Of a stretch of DNA of 35,360 nucleotides, positions 7,383 to 13,525 are shown in pieces. Origin of the DNA: a virus. The notes beneath the pieces were generated by a model, which did no database searches, was not told the origin of the DNA, and saw only the letters and a program-made list of their open reading frames with translations. The first letter of the stretch is position 1; the number at the start of each line of letters is the position of its first letter. A program made the position numbers and the translations under genes. The stretch is from positions 1 to 35,360 of IMG/VR virus record IMGVR_UViG_3300005664_000022. One strand, given 5' to 3'.

Positions 7383-7731
7383 GGGACACCTCTATGTTTC
7401 TGACCAGGTTTATAAAGGCATCAAAACTTTTTATATCACACCTTATCTGCCTGTGCTCCAGCAGCCGCTGGTACCAGGGTAAGGATCTGATGTAGTCTGT
7501 TTTGATAACATTTAAGAACTCGGCTCTTAGTTTAAGCGCACTGACAGCGGTAAGCCTGACGTCGATCTCTATTTCTAGGATTTCATCGGGCTTATGCATG
7601 TACTTGTTGCAGAAGCTCTCTGCGCACAACTTCGCTTGTTCGATGAGAACAAGATCCCTTGTACGGCAAGACACTTCTTCAATCATGGCGCATGAAATGT
7701 TATCAAGAACATCCTCTACATCATGATTCAT
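7336..7731 (-). CDS. Unknown 131-residue protein
   Basis: A helical protein with four Cys (two in 'I-S-C-A-M-I-E-E-V-S-C', others at 'L-C-A-E-S-F-C') but no clear metal-binding spacing. AGGAG lies 6 bases before the ATG. It follows a 26-residue membrane microprotein whose stop codon is one base before this start, so the two are translationally coupled. No family is recognised. Confidence 0.75.
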   Translation of the reverse strand: MNHDVEDVLDNISCAMIEEVSCRTRDLVLIEQAKLCAESFCNKYMHKPDEILEIEIDVRLTAVSALKLRAEFLNVIKTDYIRSLPWYQRLLEHRQIRCDIKSFDAFINLVRNIEVSHERSKRSDDAYRWLT

Positions 7732-7732
7732 A

Positions 7733-7813
7733 TTAACTCCTCATACACAAATAGACATGAACAAGTGAAAAAATTCCTACACTTGTGCCTAAAATTATTA
7801 TTTCTAAATTCAC
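7733..7813 (-). CDS. 26-residue membrane microprotein
   Basis: A 26-codon frame beginning GTG five bases after a perfect GGAGG ribosome site. The sequence is almost all hydrophobic (from N-L-E-I-I-I-L-G to V-Y-L-C-M-R-S), predicting a single membrane helix. Its TAA lies next to the ATG of the 131-residue gene, sharing the AGGAG region. Function unknown; host-membrane targeting is inferred from hydrophobicity only. Confidence 0.55.
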   Translation of the reverse strand: MNLEIIILGTSVGIFSLVHVYLCMRS

Positions 7814-7823
7814 AACAACCTCC

Positions 7824-7856
7824 TATAAAAGGGGGAGAGCCCGAAGGCCCTCCCCC
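7824..7856 (-). terminator. Strong intrinsic terminator
   Basis: On the minus strand GGGGGAGGGCC pairs with GGCTCTCCCCC (one mismatch) around a TTCG loop and is followed by TTTTAT. It ends the transcript of the 130-residue gene just downstream of its stop. Confidence 0.85.
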
Positions 7857-7875
7857 AAGTTAACTAACTAGAGTA

Positions 7876-8268
7876 TTAAGCGGCTTTCTTAGCATGGGAT
7901 TTACCCTTGCTAAGTATTTCACTTTTACTCGCCTTACTTGCTATAGCAGCGGTAGCAGCAAACACAATAACAGTGACACCTGCTTGGAGGAACCTGTCCA
8001 CCCAAGTAGATACTTTATTGTTCTTAGGCTTAGCTGCTTCAGCTAGCTTTTCTTCTAGAAACGAATAATCAACCTGATTAAGAGTTCGTTCGATAATGAT
8101 TTTTCTATCGCTATCGTTGAGTTCTAGGGAGTTTTTTTTGATGTATGATTCTAGCTCATCCGCAGCTTTCTGACGCATAATTTCAATGCTTTTGACATCG
8201 ATCTTAGAGTCAGCTGGTTTAGAATCAACTGCTTCAGACTTCACTTCTTTTACTTGTTCATTACTCAT
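7876..8268 (-). CDS. Membrane-anchored charged protein
   Basis: A 130-residue protein. Residues 1-80 are strongly charged and predicted helical; a membrane helix runs about 96-112 (Q-A-G-V-T-V-I-V-F-A-A-T-A-A-I-A), and a short Lys-rich tail follows. A C-terminal anchor with a large cytoplasmic head fits a membrane-tethered adaptor. GAAAGGAAAC precedes the start. It sits alone between the promoter at 8458-8486 with a structured leader and a strong terminator, so it is a single-gene unit that is probably well expressed. Confidence 0.75.
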   Translation of the reverse strand: MSNEQVKEVKSEAVDSKPADSKIDVKSIEIMRQKAADELESYIKKNSLELNDSDRKIIIERTLNQVDYSFLEEKLAEAAKPKNNKVSTWVDRFLQAGVTVIVFAATAAIASKASKSEILSKGKSHAKKAA

Positions 8269-8382
8269 ATTGTTTCCTTTGTTCGTTGTTATCCCATTTG
8301 CTCATCAGTGCAGGATAGGGGAATACCTGCAGACCCTAACAGGGTTTCGCATATTTAAGCTGATCCAAGCAGTACAAATAGA

Positions 8383-8430
8383 AACCCCTAGATTTAGCTG
8401 CCTGTAATAGCGCAACTAAATCTAGGGGTT
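8383..8430 (-). promoter_or_regulatory. Long 5' leader with perfect 15-bp hairpin
   Basis: AACCCCTAGATTTAG (8383-8397) and its exact complement (8416-8430) form a 15-bp stem around 18 bases. It lies in a leader of about 180 bases between promoter copy 3 and the 130-residue gene. Smaller hairpins follow (GCAGG/CCTGC and ACCCT/AGGGT). There is no T-tract after the long stem. It could be an RNA stabiliser, a regulatory switch or a small RNA. Confidence 0.55.
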
Positions 8431-8457
8431 ACTGAGAGATATTATTCTCCTATTAAG

Positions 8458-8486
8458 CTTATACCCGAAAAACATCACTTTTTGCC
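8458..8486 (-). promoter_or_regulatory. Early promoter-like element, copy 3
   Basis: On the minus strand TGGCAAAAA, six variable bases, TTTTTCGGGTATAAGCTTAATAG. The GGC-to-GGTATAAG offset is 21 bases, as in the other copies. It is almost identical to copy 4 from -35 to +1 and would drive the 130-residue membrane protein. Confidence 0.65.
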
Positions 8487-8505
8487 ACTTATACACAGAC
8501 CCTGT

Positions 8506-9045
8506 TTAAGGCCTCATAACTGACATAACGATGCCCCAGATATATACATGACATTCTGTAACGGCTGAAAATCCGTTAGCCGCTCTTACTTTATAGGCAG
8601 GTGTTTTCCTTGCCATGACGATACAGTGCTCTGTGCTAGTATCTGTCATGTCCTCTCCTGCCATGGCCGTAGCCATGTTGTCTTTCATGAGTGTGGATAC
8701 TAATACCTCTGTATCAGGATGCCTTCGTAACATCTCAGAAAACAGCTGCGTAAACACACCCATTCCTCTGTAGTTCTCCGACACCTCTATAGAATCAAGA
8801 GATATCTCTCCTGGCTTTCTGGGGTCTACTCTGTATAAAAGTGCTCCTACACGGTCACCGTTATTGTTGTAGCCCTCGATTACGTTGTTTATTTCTACGC
8901 CTGTATTGAACACACTAGACTCCAGTCTAAGCATGCCCAGGCCTGGTACGGTTAGGTAAGCACTGCACACAGCAGGCTCTACCGCAGAAACAGAAATAGC
9001 TGCTGCTATAGCCACACCTATGGCGGCCTTGATTAAAGCTTTCAT
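8506..9045 (-). CDS. GNAT-fold acetyltransferase-like protein with signal sequence
   Basis: A 179-residue protein. Residues 4-28 form a signal peptide or membrane anchor ending A-V-C-S-A-Y. About residues 66-110 match the core of GNAT acetyltransferases: 'I-S-L-D-S-I-E-V' (strand 4) then 'N-Y-R-G-M-G-V-F' (the acetyl-CoA pyrophosphate loop, R/Q-x-x-G-x-G/A) and the following helix. An N-terminal export signal is odd because acetyl-CoA is cytoplasmic, so the domain may instead sit on the cytoplasmic face of the membrane. It has its own promoter (copy 4) and a hairpinned leader. The substrate is unknown. Confidence 0.7.
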   Translation of the reverse strand: MKALIKAAIGVAIAAAISVSAVEPAVCSAYLTVPGLGMLRLESSVFNTGVEINNVIEGYNNNGDRVGALLYRVDPRKPGEISLDSIEVSENYRGMGVFTQLFSEMLRRHPDTEVLVSTLMKDNMATAMAGEDMTDTSTEHCIVMARKTPAYKVRAANGFSAVTECHVYIWGIVMSVMRP

Positions 9046-9088
9046 AAGACCTCCGATATTTAAGTTGTTTGGGGATTACTTTAATAAC

Positions 9089-9151
9089 CGTACTTACTGA
9101 GATGGCCACACCTCAGTAAGTACGTAAGGAACCATGCTAGTGTATGCATGG
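9089..9151 (-). promoter_or_regulatory. Structured leader with 13-bp hairpin
   Basis: CGTACTTACTGAG (9089-9101) and CTCAGTAAGTACG (9112-9124) form a perfect 13-bp stem with a 10-base loop. A second stem CCATGC/GCATGG (9132-9151) lies nearer the promoter. Both are in the 5' leader between promoter copy 4 and the GNAT-like gene. Confidence 0.55.
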
Positions 9152-9181
9152 GAGTATAATTGATATTTTTACTCTATTAAG

Positions 9182-9210
9182 CTTATACCCGAAAAAACGC
9201 GGTTTTTGCC
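9182..9210 (-). promoter_or_regulatory. Early promoter-like element, copy 4
   Basis: On the minus strand TGGCAAAAACCGCGTTTTTT then CGGGTATAAGCTTAATAG, with the same 21-base box offset as the others. It sits just after the stop of the 65-residue gene and would drive the GNAT-like gene. Confidence 0.65.
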
Positions 9211-9217
9211 ATGTGGT

Positions 9218-9415
9218 TTAGGCTGGTTTTTTGGGGGTAGGTAGAAACCCAAATTGATTGGGTCTAGGGACATTAGCAGGGTCAATGTCGGTGTAGCTCT
9301 TCTTACCGGCTTTGAGTGCCATGCGTTCCCATGTAGAGGACCTAGGCTTTAGCTCGTTTGCAGCGGGTAACTTCTTTGTCTGGTTGTAGAAACCCTTAAG
9401 GAACTTGGATAACAT
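9218..9415 (-). CDS. Small basic protein with divergent tag
   Basis: Sixty-five residues, basic and proline-rich. The start M-L-S-K-F-L-K-G-F-Y-N-Q-T keeps F-x-x-G-F of the shared tag but has N-x-T where relatives have K-x-A, so it is a diverged or non-processed member. ATG at 9415 is preferred; an ATG 19 codons upstream would reach into the terminator region and bury the motif. TATAAT at 9426-9431 is only 10 bases from the start, so the message may be nearly leaderless. Function unknown. Confidence 0.6.
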   Translation of the reverse strand: MLSKFLKGFYNQTKKLPAANELKPRSSTWERMALKAGKKSYTDIDPANVPRPNQFGFLPTPKKPA

Positions 9416-9444
9416 AGTGGCTGTGATTATAGCACTGACACTTA

Positions 9445-9479
9445 AAATAAAAAAGGGGCAGCCAGTGGCCACCCCTTTT
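9445..9479 (-). terminator. Strong intrinsic terminator
   Basis: On the minus strand AAAAGGGGTGGCC and GGCTGCCCCTTTT form a 13-bp stem (two G-U pairs) around a 3-base loop, with the T-run continuing to six. It follows directly after the stop at 9481. Confidence 0.85.
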
Positions 9480-9480
9480 A

Positions 9481-9759
9481 TCAGTGCTGAAGGTCTTCTT
9501 CACACATATCCATAGGGCTTGCTACATATTCCCTGGCTGGTACCACGAACGCCTCTGGAGACCTGTAGGTGCTTAGAGGAATCTCTGGGTTGAACCTGAT
9601 GGTGATGGTTCTGGTCAGGGGCAGCAATATCTCTTGTCCTGGCAAGGTGATCTGCTTAGCCTGCAAAAGCTTTTGGCCTAGTTGGATCAGTTGTTCTGGA
9701 TCTGTGATATCTACTATCGTAGACGAGATGGTTGTTGATTTATCTAGTATCTTTTCCAT
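9481..9759 (-). CDS. Unknown 92-residue protein
   Basis: A small protein with a helical N half and a beta-rich C half ('T-R-T-I-T-I-R-F-N-P-E-I-P'). No family recognised. The start is immediately after the stop of the upstream 109-residue gene with GAAGAAAT before it, so the two form a coupled pair ended by the terminator at 9445-9479. Confidence 0.7.
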   Translation of the reverse strand: MEKILDKSTTISSTIVDITDPEQLIQLGQKLLQAKQITLPGQEILLPLTRTITIRFNPEIPLSTYRSPEAFVVPAREYVASPMDMCEEDLQH

Positions 9760-10089
9760 TTATTTCTTCTCCGTAAATATGTAGCTAGTGGCTACGTTCT
9801 TAAAATGCTTCACCGCGTTTACATAACCGAGCCCAAACGATGTTCCCTCTGCAATCACAACTATGGGCTGTGAGTTGTTTGGAAACACAATCTCCTCTGG
9901 CACGCCATAGGGCGGGGCTACGTACGAAACAATCTTCTGCCCTGAGGGTGATATAGACGTTTCAAATTGTATTGGCTCTATTAGTACTGGCGACGTCGCG
10001 TCAGGGTGTTCGTCAGGGCACTCTAGCAGCCCTACATACTTTCCCTGCGGTGTTGATACTATTGCTAGTGTTGATTCTTCTGGTACCAT
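9760..10089 (-). CDS. Unknown 109-residue beta-rich protein
   Basis: A beta-rich, Pro/Ser-rich protein with no membrane segment and no recognised motif. AAGGAG precedes the ATG at suitable spacing. It lies nine bases after the 192-residue regulator-like gene and is probably cotranscribed with it. Confidence 0.7.
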   Translation of the reverse strand: MVPEESTLAIVSTPQGKYVGLLECPDEHPDATSPVLIEPIQFETSISPSGQKIVSYVAPPYGVPEEIVFPNNSQPIVVIAEGTSFGLGYVNAVKHFKNVATSYIFTEKK

Positions 10090-10098
10090 TTTAACTCC

Positions 10099-10677
10099 TT
10101 AGTGCATTCCACCTTCGATTACTCTTAGCGCGTGTTGTCTTGCTTGTAGCATCTGCCCTGCTGCAGACGCGGCCCTGTCTGAGGCTGGGATGAACCGCTC
10201 TATTACTTGCTGCATTGAATCCAACCTCCCTCTTTGTCGATCGAGCTCTTCCATCATTACCGACCTGTCCTCAAGCATTTGGGATCTAGCTGCCTCAAGC
10301 ACTGAGACGTGTACAAGATCTCTTGTCGCATTTTCACGAATAAATAAGCTTAGGTTTGTTCTAAAGTCTTTACTGACAGTTGATTTAGATAGTAGTGCCA
10401 CAACCACCATGTCTTTTTCGGACCACAGGTGCATGTCATTTCTAACTCTGGCTACACCAAACTCTACCCTGTTTTTCTTAATAAACTCCTTAGCCTCGCG
10501 TTTTGCGAGGCTAAGGAGATCCAACTCATCTCTATGTCTGGTTACTACGGAATATAGTGCTGTTTGTGTTATACCGAGTGCTTTAGTTAACTGACCAGTA
10601 GTACAAAACAACTCCCCTTTCTCATCTTCCATCATCGGCATATAAAGACCCATAAAACTCCAGCGAACTAACTTCAT
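10099..10677 (-). CDS. Antirepressor-like DNA-binding protein
   Basis: A 192-residue protein. Residues about 22-50 ('L-F-C-T-T-G-Q-L-T-K-A-L-G-I-T-Q-T-A-L') look like a helix-turn-helix or Bro/Rha-like fold, followed by 'M-H-L-W-S-E-K-D-M-V-V-V-A-L-L', a pattern common in phage antirepressors. The C-terminal half is a long coiled coil (about 115-165) for oligomerisation. A perfect 14-bp inverted repeat lies inside the reading frame at 10486-10518, and a related CCTTAGC palindrome lies just upstream of the start; both may be its own binding sites. Family assignment is by pattern only. Confidence 0.6.
   Translation of the reverse strand: MKLVRWSFMGLYMPMMEDEKGELFCTTGQLTKALGITQTALYSVVTRHRDELDLLSLAKREAKEFIKKNRVEFGVARVRNDMHLWSEKDMVVVALLSKSTVSKDFRTNLSLFIRENATRDLVHVSVLEAARSQMLEDRSVMMEELDRQRGRLDSMQQVIERFIPASDRAASAAGQMLQARQHALRVIEGGMH
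10486..10518. repeat. 14-bp perfect inverted repeat inside a gene
   Basis: CTCCTTAGCCTCGC and GCGAGGCTAAGGAG are exact complements around a GTTTT spacer. The repeat encodes L-S-L-A-K-R-E-A-K in the regulator-like gene. A hairpin this strong in coding sequence is unusual and may be an operator or RNA control element. Confidence 0.7.
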
Positions 10678-10702
10678 AATATATCTCCTTTATTTAACTA
10701 AA

Positions 10703-10733
10703 TCCTTAGCGTCTCAAAATGCAACGCTAAGGA
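10703..10733 (-). repeat. 9-bp inverted repeat in intergenic gap
   Basis: TCCTTAGCG and CGCTAAGGA pair around 13 bases between the 62-residue gene and the regulator-like gene. It shares CCTTAGC with the repeat inside that gene. On the minus strand TTTAGTT follows, so weak termination is an alternative. Confidence 0.5.
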
Positions 10734-10736
10734 AAT

Positions 10737-10925
10737 CTATTTCTTACCCGCAAGCTTAGCCGGATCAAATATCACAACCACGGACCCGTCTTGGTTCATC
10801 TTCACCAATCTGGAGACTTGCTCAAGCTCTCTGATCCACCTTCTTCTATCGTCTACACTTGTTTTAACCACAGTAGTTTCATCGTACGTTCTAGTCTTAA
10901 ATGTCTCTTCTTTTTGTTCTTGCAT
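10737..10925 (-). CDS. Small unknown protein downstream of DNA polymerase
   Basis: Sixty-two residues, highly charged, with a helix (D-D-R-R-R-W-I-R-E-L-E-Q-V) then a short beta strand 'G-S-V-V-V-I-F-D-P'. GGAG lies before the start, nine bases after the polymerase stop. No family recognised; it may be a small partner made with the polymerase. Confidence 0.7.
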   Translation of the reverse strand: MQEQKEETFKTRTYDETTVVKTSVDDRRRWIRELEQVSRLVKMNQDGSVVVIFDPAKLAGKK

Positions 10926-10934
10926 AATATCTCC

Positions 10935-12824
10935 TTATTTTGTCCAACAACTAGCTAGGTGCCCCTCTACTTCCATAGTGACATACCGTAGCAACTTATT
11001 TGCTTCTTCCTTCATGATTTTGCACTGTAAAGCAAACACTGCCTCAGAGTCCGTCTTCTTTATATCGAGCACGATCTCATCATACACGCTGTTATACATT
11101 CTAGCGTCGTACTTGCGTTGTTTGCACTCCTTCCTGATTCTGTACATTGCGGCTTTGGTCATTTCCGCGTTTACACTTTGGATGTGGAAGTTTGCTCCTT
11201 CTCTACTGATGCCAGCGAGTCTTGCTTTAACCATCTCGTTTACAACACCAGCGATTTCATAGTCACTTAGAGCCGACTCCCCACACTTTTTCTTCTTACA
11301 TAGTTCTGCCACAACCTCTATCCTGAGCTTCTCCGGCTGTGGCCTAAACCACCTACGTTTTCTGCCTACAATATTAACAGCCTCAAACAGTGTGCTTGCC
11401 TCTGATTGCTTCGCTTCAAGCCACTCGATACAGGTTTTAAACGTCCTCTTATACCCGTAGTACATATCCTTAGTTTCTTGTGCAGTTATTTTTACTCCAT
11501 TACCTACCAGATCCTCATAAAGAGACGTAGCTCCGAGCCCGTAAAAAAGACCGAAGTTTATTGCCTTTGCAGGATCTCTGAGGTGTTTATTTTCATTCTT
11601 TTTAGTAACAGGGACACCAAAGAGCATTGATGCCACGTAACAATGAAAGTCCTCTCCTGAGTTGAATCCACTGACCATCAGAGGATCCCCACTTAGATCA
11701 GCAGCAATCCTTAACTCAGCTCCAGAATAATCAACTGTTCCTAGTAATCGGTCTTCATCGGTGATGAACGCGTTACGATACCGTTTTTCTCTGGGTATGT
11801 TCAGACAGTTTAGCCCGCCTACTGCAGCAGGCCTTCCGGTCTCTGTACCGTATTGATTAAACCTAAAATGCACACGCCCTGTAACAGGGTGAATAGCATC
11901 TAGATATTGCTGACCATAAGTGCTCAGTCGTTTTTGGACGGCTCTGTAAGCTTGCAACGCCTGCACCACAGGATACTGCTTGATCTTCCGCTGCGTCTTT
12001 TTATTTGTGTCTCTGATCATTTCCCCGTCTGCTTTAACCCCAAGCATCTGCAGGCCGTAGAGCACAACGGGGTTACTGTCGTAGTTTACAAAAACATCTC
12101 CGAACAAGTCACGCCCGTACACATTCTCGAAGTACACATCCAACTGGTTCTTAGCAACTAATGCAGCGGCGCGGTTATCATCCATAACAACTTTCCACGC
12201 CGAGGCATCAATCTTCTGCCCGTAGTACTCTATATCTGCGAAAGCCTGCACAGCCCTAGATTCTGTAGTCCAGGCCCTGAGTACTCCCTCACTTCTCATC
12301 TTTTTTTGCATCTCATCTATGAGTGGTAGCAGTGCTTTGGCATCATTAGCCGCGTAATCAAGCTGTGCTTTGCTAAAGTCTCCCTTATGCCCTATGAATG
12401 ATTTCTGAAGGGTTTTATCCACGTCAGTGCCTAGGTATTTTTTGCTTACAGCATCTAAGCCGTAACCTTCAAACTGTGTACCCGCAGTGAGTGTATACTC
12501 TGCAAGCATGGTATCGAAGATGCCTTCGATATCACAACCAGCAGTTCCTTTAACCATCTTGTAGTCAAACCCTCCGTTGTGGAGTGCTTTCTTAATGAGC
12601 TCGTTCTCTAGCGTAGGCGCCAGTGCCTTAAGTACATTCACGTCTCTGCAATCAAGGACGTAAACGTGACTGTCTGTGGCTAGGGATGCCAAGACAACTT
12701 TATCTTTATGTGGGTCAAGTCCTGTGGTTTCAGTGTCGAAGCTTAGACGAGTAGCACTGCTCATTAGCTCGCTATTTAGCTGCTCCGCCTGCGACGGTGT
12801 TGTTATGTATTTGTATTCAGTCAT
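10935..12824 (-). CDS. Family A DNA polymerase with 3'-5' exonuclease
   Basis: A 629-residue replicative-type polymerase of the Pol I family. The exonuclease motifs are complete: D30-T-E32 (Exo I), H-N-x-x-F-D87 (Exo II) and Y157-x-x-x-D161 (Exo III). The polymerase motifs are A 'D365-Y-S-G-A-E-L-R', B 'R416-D-x-x-K420-x-x-N-F-G-x-x-Y-G' and C 'Y581-D582-E583'. The usual motif C His is Tyr. The thumb is short and there is no 5' nuclease domain, as in phage polymerases of about 600-700 residues. It should copy the phage genome with proofreading. The start at 12824 follows TAGAGG, only 19 bases from the -10 box of promoter copy 5, so it opens its own transcript. Confidence 0.95.
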   Translation of the reverse strand: MTEYKYITTPSQAEQLNSELMSSATRLSFDTETTGLDPHKDKVVLASLATDSHVYVLDCRDVNVLKALAPTLENELIKKALHNGGFDYKMVKGTAGCDIEGIFDTMLAEYTLTAGTQFEGYGLDAVSKKYLGTDVDKTLQKSFIGHKGDFSKAQLDYAANDAKALLPLIDEMQKKMRSEGVLRAWTTESRAVQAFADIEYYGQKIDASAWKVVMDDNRAAALVAKNQLDVYFENVYGRDLFGDVFVNYDSNPVVLYGLQMLGVKADGEMIRDTNKKTQRKIKQYPVVQALQAYRAVQKRLSTYGQQYLDAIHPVTGRVHFRFNQYGTETGRPAAVGGLNCLNIPREKRYRNAFITDEDRLLGTVDYSGAELRIAADLSGDPLMVSGFNSGEDFHCYVASMLFGVPVTKKNENKHLRDPAKAINFGLFYGLGATSLYEDLVGNGVKITAQETKDMYYGYKRTFKTCIEWLEAKQSEASTLFEAVNIVGRKRRWFRPQPEKLRIEVVAELCKKKKCGESALSDYEIAGVVNEMVKARLAGISREGANFHIQSVNAEMTKAAMYRIRKECKQRKYDARMYNSVYDEIVLDIKKTDSEAVFALQCKIMKEEANKLLRYVTMEVEGHLASCWTK

Positions 12825-12843
12825 GGGAAAAACCTCTAGAGAT

Positions 12844-12872
12844 CTTATAACCGAACTAGAGTGAATTTTTCC
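12844..12872 (-). promoter_or_regulatory. Early promoter-like element, copy 5
   Basis: On the minus strand GGAAAAAT, then TTCGGTTATAAGATCTCTAGAGG. The offset matches the other four copies, with one change in each box. Like copy 2 it has the AGATCT...TAGAGG short leader. It would drive the DNA polymerase. Confidence 0.55.
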
Positions 12873-12880
12873 GTTTTAAA

Positions 12881-12979
12881 CTAGATCAGAATTTCGAACA
12901 GTTTGGCGGATACATAGCACAAAATAAGTGCAGCTGCTATGCATAGAAGGGATAGTTGCATGTCAAAGTCTTGTTTCAT
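12881..12979 (-). CDS. 32-residue membrane microprotein
   Basis: A 32-codon frame, ATG overlapping the stop of the Rossmann-fold gene (ATGA), with AAAGG upstream. After M-K-Q-D-F-D-M-Q it is a hydrophobic helix (L-S-L-L-C-I-A-A-A-L-I-L-C-Y-V), so a single-pass membrane peptide is predicted. Function unknown. The overlap argues for coupled translation with the genes upstream. Confidence 0.5.
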   Translation of the reverse strand: MKQDFDMQLSLLCIAAALILCYVSAKLFEILI

Positions 12980-13518
12980 TTGCGTGCCTTTGGGTGGTGA
13001 ACGGATTCGTCTTTTCTTACACGGCCGTACCAGACCGATTCTTCTTTAATACTCTTAACATCTAGCATGCCCAGGTCTTTGAATAACCTCAACGGAGACT
13101 TTAGATTAGCTCTGATGGCGTTCCAGCCGCCCTCCCTAATCACACGCCAACATTCTTCGGTGAACGGGGCTCTGAGAGCGTCATCCATTATGTCTACGAA
13201 AACAGCGTCGTAATCATTGGTATCTACGCCGCTCAGGTCTTTAGCGACGATGGCTAGTTTAATCCTGGTAGGTAATTGTGACATGAGTGATTCAGCAGAT
13301 CGCATCTCTGTATGAACAGCGTTACTACCGTCTTCAGGCACTACTAGCGTTATCTCAACCCCGTACTTTTCAGCCAAACCCTCTAAGGTGGCTACATTGC
13401 GTGTAACCTTCCCTACAAATAAAAGGCGCTTTGGAATTTCAGCCACGGCAAAAGGCTCGTGATTTATCTTATAGACTTGCAGGTTTAGTATGCGGGCCAG
13501 TGTTTCGTGTAGTGCCAT
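12976..13518 (-). CDS. Rossmann-fold, methyltransferase-like protein
   Basis: A 180-residue protein resembling a reduced class I methyltransferase: 'R-L-L-F-V-G-K-V-T-R' at the motif I position lacks the usual Gly-rich loop, while 'D-Y-D-A-V-F-V-D-I' and 'W-R-V-I-R-E-G-G' match motifs IV and VI. SAM binding is therefore uncertain, and it may be a degenerate or nucleotide-sugar-binding relative. It follows the glycosyltransferase gene after seven bases, suggesting a joint surface- or DNA-modifying pathway. Confidence 0.55.
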   Translation of the reverse strand: MALHETLARILNLQVYKINHEPFAVAEIPKRLLFVGKVTRNVATLEGLAEKYGVEITLVVPEDGSNAVHTEMRSAESLMSQLPTRIKLAIVAKDLSGVDTNDYDAVFVDIMDDALRAPFTEECWRVIREGGWNAIRANLKSPLRLFKDLGMLDVKSIKEESVWYGRVRKDESVHHPKARK

Positions 13519-13525
13519 GTATGCC

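Noticed and set aside
8281-8308. CTGATGAG followed by GAAC on the minus strand, resembling a hammerhead ribozyme core
   Set aside because: The bases between do not pair as the required stem II and no matching stem III/cleavage triplet is seen; it is the region just before the start codon of the 130-residue gene.
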